From positions 1 through 64,000 of the forward strand of contig JAUZSC010000037.1 of NCBI GenBank assembly GCA_030949825.1: a stretch of DNA of 64,000 nt. Direction: 5' to 3'. How positions within the stretch are numbered: position 1 is the first letter of the stretch; every line of letters begins with the position of its first letter. The position numbers and the translations under genes are program-made. Under the pieces are notes generated by a model, which was not told where the DNA came from, did no database searches, and saw nothing but the letters and a program-made list of their open reading frames with translations. Positions 59,725 to 64,000 of the stretch are shown here, in pieces. Origin of the DNA: Sulfurimonas sp. Lineage in GTDB: Bacteria; Campylobacterota; Campylobacteria; Campylobacterales; Sulfurimonadaceae.

Positions 59725-60390
59725 TTATAACTTAATTAAAAAAGCACCTGGCTCAATTTTAGCACGAAGCACTCGTCTTGCATCTTTTGCATTGTTGGAA
59801 CTTTTAAATGGACCAACTAAAACTTTATTTATTGTTTTAGATTTTTTTACAATTTTATGAAATTTGTATTTATAACCTAAGTCAGTAATAGATTTCAAAA
59901 ACTTTTTATTTGGGGCATATTTTGAAAATGATCCAACCTGAATATAGTAATAAACTTTTGAACTAGAAGGGCTCGTTACAATAGCTGTTTTTTCAGGACT
60001 AGGTTTAGCAACAACCTTAGCAACTACTTTTGGCTTTTCTATGATAGGTTCAGCAATAATGACCACTTCTTCATTTAGCTGGGCTAAACTTTCCGCTTTG
60101 AGTCGTGCAGCAATTGCATCGAGGTCATTGTTGTTTTGAGTTTCTTCTTCTAAAATCTCAACTTCTTCAAATAAGATTTCTTCTTGGGGCTCTTCTACGA
60201 CACTAACTTTAGGAGGAATAGGAGTCTGAGGTAAATTATCTGTACCATTTGAAGTAATGCTATTCATAAGCATTACAACTACTATAAGAATAACACCAAG
60301 TGTAGCAACAGCTAAAATAATTTTTTTATTATTATTTGTAGAGCTACCTTTATTTAAGATAATATCGTTTAATTCATTACTTTCGTTCAT
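59725..60390 (-). CDS. SPOR-domain membrane protein
   Basis: A short cytoplasmic N-terminus, one helix (IILAVATLGVILIVVVMLM, about residues 24-42), a Glu/Pro-rich periplasmic linker (about 50-145) and a C-terminal SPOR domain (YYYIQVGSFSKYAPNKKFL, KVLVGPFKSSNNAKDARRVL). Length is 221 residues. SPOR domains bind denuded peptidoglycan at division sites. It lies within the glyA-aroE operon with 11- and 17-base gaps. Confidence 0.88.
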   Translation of the reverse strand: MNESNELNDIILNKGSSTNNNKKIILAVATLGVILIVVVMLMNSITSNGTDNLPQTPIPPKVSVVEEPQEEILFEEVEILEEETQNNNDLDAIAARLKAESLAQLNEEVVIIAEPIIEKPKVVAKVVAKPSPEKTAIVTSPSSSKVYYYIQVGSFSKYAPNKKFLKSITDLGYKYKFHKIVKKSKTINKVLVGPFKSSNNAKDARRVLRAKIEPGAFLIKL

Positions 60391-60407
60391 AATTTCCCCT
60401 TGTTATA

Positions 60408-60950
60408 TTATAAGTGCTTCGACCAAGAAGCTCCTCTTTCTTTAGAATACACTTCATATGGAAGTGTTAGTATATTGTATTCATCAGGCATATCTGAGTT
60501 TGGAAACATACGCCACTGTTTGGGTTGCTTAGAAGCTAGTTTCATGCTCAATAATTTTCCAAGTTGTATAGCTTCTTGAAGTGTTGTGTGTCCCTTGTGA
60601 ATATATACATGAAGATGACCTTCAGTTTTTGTTTTATAGGCTGTGAAGTTAATGTAACCTTCTTCTCGAAGTAGAAGTTGCGCCTTATGATAAAAACGCT
60701 CAGGATCTCTTCCATTATAGTCTATAACAATATTTTCGACTTTATTATGTTTGTTTACAATAGAGTGAGCTATGGTAATCTCACCTTTTATATGCTTACT
60801 GATAAGCGTTTGATTTAATGGAGCATTAATTTTTTCAAATTTATTATAAAAAGTACGACCTTTAAAAGTGAGTTTATCTACTACTGTAGATTTTTTTTCC
60901 CAGTAGTGATCACTCACCATTTTAATAAGTTTTAAATCCATCGCTGTCAT
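60408..60950 (-). CDS. DUF1882 protein
   Basis: A 180-residue epsilonproteobacterial conserved protein beginning [20 protein letters not shown]. It contains [30 protein letters not shown] and [20 protein letters not shown]. No function is established. The order of an hhhD strand, a GHLHV strand and a later W-x-FPN region loosely recalls archaeo-eukaryotic primase folds, which is speculative. It follows glyA by 14 bases, as in Helicobacter and Campylobacter relatives. Confidence 0.85.
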   Translation of the reverse strand: MTAMDLKLIKMVSDHYWEKKSTVVDKLTFKGRTFYNKFEKINAPLNQTLISKHIKGEITIAHSIVNKHNKVENIVIDYNGRDPERFYHKAQLLLREEGYINFTAYKTKTEGHLHVYIHKGHTTLQEAIQLGKLLSMKLASKQPKQWRMFPNSDMPDEYNILTLPYEVYSKERGASWSKHL

Positions 60951-60964
60951 ATATAAAGTACCTT

Positions 60965-62212
60965 TTAGTATGTTGATTGGTTATAGATTACAAAGTTTTG
61001 TGCTAATTCTTTTAACTCTTGCTTAATAGATGCTTGAAGCTCAGTGTTGTTAATATCATCAAGAACATCTGCCATTTTATTTCCGATAATCTCAAATTCT
61101 TTTTCTTTCATGCCGCGTGAAGTAAGAGCAGGACTACCAACTCTGATTCCAGAAGTTACAAAAGGGCTTCTCGTTTCACCAGGAACTGTATTTTTGTTGA
61201 TAGTCATTCCTGCGTTTCCAAGCGCAGCATCTGCATCTTTACCTGAGATATCTTTTCCAACAAATGAAACTAAAATTAAGTGGTTATCCGTTCCGCCAGA
61301 AACTACATCATAACCTCGTTTAATCATAACTTCACCAAGTATTTTAGCATTTGCTTTTACTTGTTTTGCGTAGTCTTTCCATTCAGGAGATAAGTTGTAT
61401 TTAAAACCAACAGCCTTTGCTGCGATAACATGAACAAGTGGACCACCTTGAAGGGCAGGGAAGATTGCAGAATTCATTTTCTTTGCAATGTCTTCATCAT
61501 TTGTCATAATCATTCCACCACGAGGACCAGCAAGTGTTTTATGCGTAGTTGTAGTAACTACATCAGCATAAGGAAAAGGTGAAGGATGCTCACCTGCTGC
61601 AACTAAACCAGCGATGTGAGCGATATCAGCAAATAAAATTGCACCAACTGCATCAGCAATTTCACGGAATTTTTTAAAGTCGATTTCTCTTGCGTATGCA
61701 GATGCACCACAAACAATAATCTTAGGTTTTACGATTTGAGCGATATCCATAACTCTTTCGTAGTTAATTCTACCATCAAGTTCAACACCGTAGTAAAATG
61801 GAGAATAATTTTTCCCAGAAAATGAAGGTTTAGAACCATGTGTTAAGTGACCACCATGACTTAAATCCATACCAAGTATTTTATCACCAGCCTTGATAAG
61901 CCCTGCATATACAGCACCATTTGCCTGACTTCCAGAGTGTGGTTGAACATTTGCAAACTTACATCCAAAAAGTTCACAGGCTCTGTCTATTGCGAGTTGT
62001 TCAACTTTATCGGCATATTCACAACCACCATAGTAGCGTTTTTGAGGATAACCCTCTGCATACTTGTTCGTAAACACAGAACCCATAGCTTCCATAACTG
62101 CTGGAAGTGTAAAGTTCTCAGATGCAATCATCTCTAAATGGTCTGTTTGACGCTCTAACTCTTTTTCACATAAATCAAATATTTCGCTGTCGTATTCTTT
62201 TAAAAAACTCAT
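60965..62212 (-). CDS. glyA: Serine hydroxymethyltransferase
   Basis: A 415-residue PLP enzyme: [42 protein letters not shown], the PLP lysine in [16 protein letters not shown], and [15 protein letters not shown]. It converts serine and tetrahydrofolate to glycine and methylene-tetrahydrofolate. First gene of the operon continuing through DUF1882, SPOR, trpE and aroE. Confidence 0.97.
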   Translation of the reverse strand: MSFLKEYDSEIFDLCEKELERQTDHLEMIASENFTLPAVMEAMGSVFTNKYAEGYPQKRYYGGCEYADKVEQLAIDRACELFGCKFANVQPHSGSQANGAVYAGLIKAGDKILGMDLSHGGHLTHGSKPSFSGKNYSPFYYGVELDGRINYERVMDIAQIVKPKIIVCGASAYAREIDFKKFREIADAVGAILFADIAHIAGLVAAGEHPSPFPYADVVTTTTHKTLAGPRGGMIMTNDEDIAKKMNSAIFPALQGGPLVHVIAAKAVGFKYNLSPEWKDYAKQVKANAKILGEVMIKRGYDVVSGGTDNHLILVSFVGKDISGKDADAALGNAGMTINKNTVPGETRSPFVTSGIRVGSPALTSRGMKEKEFEIIGNKMADVLDDINNTELQASIKQELKELAQNFVIYNQSTY

Positions 62213-62361
62213 AGTTATAAAATTCCTTGTTAAAATTACAAAAATTATACTTAAAAAAAAATAACAACTTACTTAGTTTATTATCAACTAGTTTAATTTT
62301 ATAAGAAAAATTTATAAAATAAACTGTAAAATTAGGCATTAAACATAAAAAAGGAGTTCGT

Positions 62362-62850
62362 ATGTTACATCCCGCAGTCGCACATTTTGCAATGGTATTA
62401 CCACTTATATCTTTAGTTTTAGGTATCGCTTATCTAATAAAGCCTAGTGAGTTGATGTCTAAGATATCAACTCGATTTATGGTTTTTGCTGCAATATTTG
62501 TAGTTATTGCTTTTTTTACAGGGAAAGAAGATGGGAGTGAAGCATACATCCTTTTAAGTTCGGCTGGAAAAGCTTTACTTTTAGAGCATAAGGACTTAGG
62601 TTTATATTTAGCTATCGCAATGGGTATAGCAACAGTTATTAAGTTTTATGGTTGTTTTAAAACATCTTTTAAAATTGAGATGCTTGCAATTGTTCTCTTA
62701 GCGGTTATAAGTGCTGGAATTTTGTACCAAGGTAAAATGGGTGGAGAATTAACTTATACGCACGGTGCTAATGTTGAGAATCATTCTGATGGTATGGATT
62801 GTTTAGAAGAGATGGCAGAGGATGAAGAAGATGACGAAGAAGATGAATAA
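62362..62850 (+). CDS. DUF2231-like membrane protein with acidic tail
   Basis: Four membrane helices (residues about 8-25, 38-55, 78-95, 105-122), starting MLHPAVAHFAMVLPLISLV with the HPxxVHF-like motif of DUF2231. The last 20 residues are almost entirely Asp and Glu. Length is 162 residues. Role unknown; histidines at the membrane face resemble haem-binding families. An AAAAGGAG ribosome binding site precedes the ATG. Confidence 0.75.
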   Translation: MLHPAVAHFAMVLPLISLVLGIAYLIKPSELMSKISTRFMVFAAIFVVIAFFTGKEDGSEAYILLSSAGKALLLEHKDLGLYLAIAMGIATVIKFYGCFKTSFKIEMLAIVLLAVISAGILYQGKMGGELTYTHGANVENHSDGMDCLEEMAEDEEDDEEDE

Positions 62851-62891
62851 ATAAAGTGCTACAATTCCTTTAATAAAATTCAAGGAATTAA

Positions 62892-63674
62892 ATGCAAATT
62901 GTTAGCCAAGCATTACTTAACTTAGGTGTGAATGAAAATAAAGATATTAATGAGTCTCAGTTAGTTTTACTTGGAGTTGAGCAAAGTGATAAGTCGCAGT
63001 ACAAAGATTTGTCACTTGGCAAAGAACTCTCAGATGCTAGGGCAGAATTATTTGTCTTGTTAAATGGTCTTGATGATAAAGAGATTCAAGAAAAAGTGAT
63101 TTTTAATTACAAAGCTTTACAGAAATTTCGTCAAGAACCTAAGGAAGTAGTTTCAAAAAGACCTTCAGGTGATGTAACAATCTACTGTGATGGTGGATGC
63201 ACCCCAAATCCAGGAAAAGCTGGTTCGGGTGTAGCTGTTTATAGAAATAATGAACTCTCAGAACTTTGGTATGGACTCTATGAAAGAATGGGAACAAATA
63301 ACACAGCAGAACTCGGCGCACTTTATCAGTCTTTACTTCTAGCCCAAAAAGAACTTACAAACGGAAATAAAGTTGATATAAAGTGTGACTCAATGTACTC
63401 TATAAACTGTATTAAAGTTTGGGCAATATCATGGGAAAAAAAGGGCTGGACTAAAAAAGGTGGAGAGATAAAAAATCTTGACATTATTAAACTAGCCTAC
63501 ACCCTGTACAACAGAATTAAAAAAGAGATTAGCCTTTCACATATAAAAGCACATGCTGGATTTGAGGGGAATGAATTAGCTGATAGAATGACGATGTTTG
63601 CAGTAGAAGAAAAAAGTGAAGATTTTGTTCAGTATACTAAGACTATAGATATAGAGGATATTTTAAGCAAGTAA
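62892..63674 (+). CDS. rnhA: Ribonuclease H with N-terminal extension
   Basis: The RNase H domain (about residues 95-240) has all four catalytic acids: Asp in TIYCDGGCTPNPG, Glu in NNTAELGALYQ, Asp in DIKCDSMYSINC, and Asp in GFEGNELADRMTM. The first 90 residues are helical and not a recognised hybrid-binding domain. Length is 260 residues against about 150 for a minimal enzyme. It cleaves RNA in RNA-DNA hybrids. An AAGGAATTAA site precedes the ATG. Confidence 0.92.
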   Translation: MQIVSQALLNLGVNENKDINESQLVLLGVEQSDKSQYKDLSLGKELSDARAELFVLLNGLDDKEIQEKVIFNYKALQKFRQEPKEVVSKRPSGDVTIYCDGGCTPNPGKAGSGVAVYRNNELSELWYGLYERMGTNNTAELGALYQSLLLAQKELTNGNKVDIKCDSMYSINCIKVWAISWEKKGWTKKGGEIKNLDIIKLAYTLYNRIKKEISLSHIKAHAGFEGNELADRMTMFAVEEKSEDFVQYTKTIDIEDILSK

Positions 63675-63713
63675 ATTCATTTACTGAATCTACTTGTAAA
63701 AAATTAAAGTGTA

Positions 63714-64000
63714 TTATTTACTCTCAACAATAGAAATACTATTGATAGCATCTTGACCTTCGATACTTGCAAGAACATCAAAACTAGCAGAATCATCTTC
63801 TTCAATCGCACCAAGAACAGTATGAACACCATCTAAGTGAGGTGTATCAACAAAAGTAATGAAAAATTGGCTTCCACCTGTGTTTGGTCCAGCGTGAGCC
63901 ATTGAAAGTGTACCTGGAGTATGAACACTTGTGTTTGTTGAAGTTTCACATTCAATAGCCCAACCTGGTCCACCAGTACCAGTTCCAGTTGGACAGCCAC
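63714..64000 (-). CDS. ppiB: Cyclophilin-type peptidyl-prolyl isomerase (partial at window edge)
   Basis: The C-terminal 95 codons are present: [31 protein letters not shown] and [12 protein letters not shown], which are the active-site and core strands of cyclophilins. The frame stays open to the window end, so the N-terminus is missing. It speeds prolyl bond isomerisation. Whether the product is cytosolic or periplasmic cannot be seen. Confidence 0.93.
   Translation of the reverse strand, partial: GCPTGTGTGGPGWAIECETSTNTSVHTPGTLSMAHAGPNTGGSQFFITFVDTPHLDGVHTVLGAIEEDDSASFDVLASIEGQDAINSISIVESK

Noticed and set aside
1-64000. tRNA, rRNA or tmRNA genes
   Set aside because: Gene-free gaps are short and AT-rich and none shows a cloverleaf or rRNA-like conserved stretch.

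Overview
The window comes from an AT-rich member of the Campylobacterota (epsilonproteobacteria), most likely a Sulfurimonas-type marine or sulfidic-habitat bacterium. The grounds are the glyA-DUF1882-SPOR-trpE-aroE gene string, a MutS7-type mismatch repair gene with a C-terminal HNH nuclease, an ArsRS/RacRS-style two-component system beside a multihaem cytochrome and a porin, and the overall codon and base usage. This is inference from family knowledge; no rRNA or tRNA gene is present to confirm it.

Layout. 1-2.6 kb: an IS1634-like element whose 12-bp inverted ends (1-12 and 2085-2096) bracket a frameshifted transposase; it sits inside an IS4-family transposase remnant. 2.7-7.2 kb: three very small genes, a cold-shock-domain protein, groES-groEL and a small membrane protein. 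7.2-10.5 kb (minus): pyrC, a response regulator, a histidine kinase, exbB and exbD in one tight operon. 10.6-25.9 kb: housekeeping and envelope genes (MltF-like, phosphomannomutase, SH3 protein, pepN, hybrid kinase and regulator, 5'-nucleotidase, GIY-YIG, YaiI, periplasmic MsrB-MsrA, dnaJ, mltA, recR). 26-30.6 kb (minus): regulator, kinase, five-haem cytochrome and porin, with a shared 18-bp operator candidate before the last two. 30.7-37.2 kb (plus): a lipoprotein and a phosphoesterase, then a six-gene membrane cluster (thioredoxin-fold-like protein, ABC permease and ATPase, a haem-copper-oxidase-like protein apparently without CuB ligands, a polytopic protein, YceI).

37.3-54.3 kb is the accessory centrepiece. 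A giant LapA/RTX-type adhesin (about 3,267 aa when repaired) carries an N-terminal retention-module-like domain, three arrays of nearly identical long repeats, cadherin-like units, a LamG-like segment and RTX calcium-binding repeats. A Ser/Thr-kinase-Sel1 protein follows two bases later. Converging on it is a type I secretion operon: a TolC-OmpA fusion, a LapB-type ABC exporter, HlyD, and a LuxR-type regulator at the end. The adhesin start is covered by a perfect 11-bp hairpin that buries the ribosome binding site, and a perfect tandem 11-bp repeat lies in front of the secretion operon. Together these look like one regulated biofilm or attachment system.

54.5-64 kb: mutS7, then aroE, trpE, SPOR, DUF1882 and glyA on the minus strand, a DUF2231-like protein, rnhA, and a cyclophilin cut by the window end.

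A caution runs through the window. At least eleven otherwise normal chromosomal genes, including groEL, pyrC, recR, exbD and hlyD, are split by single-base indels, nearly all an extra A/T in a homopolymer. This points to uncorrected sequencing error rather than gene decay, so split genes are annotated here as single full-length loci.
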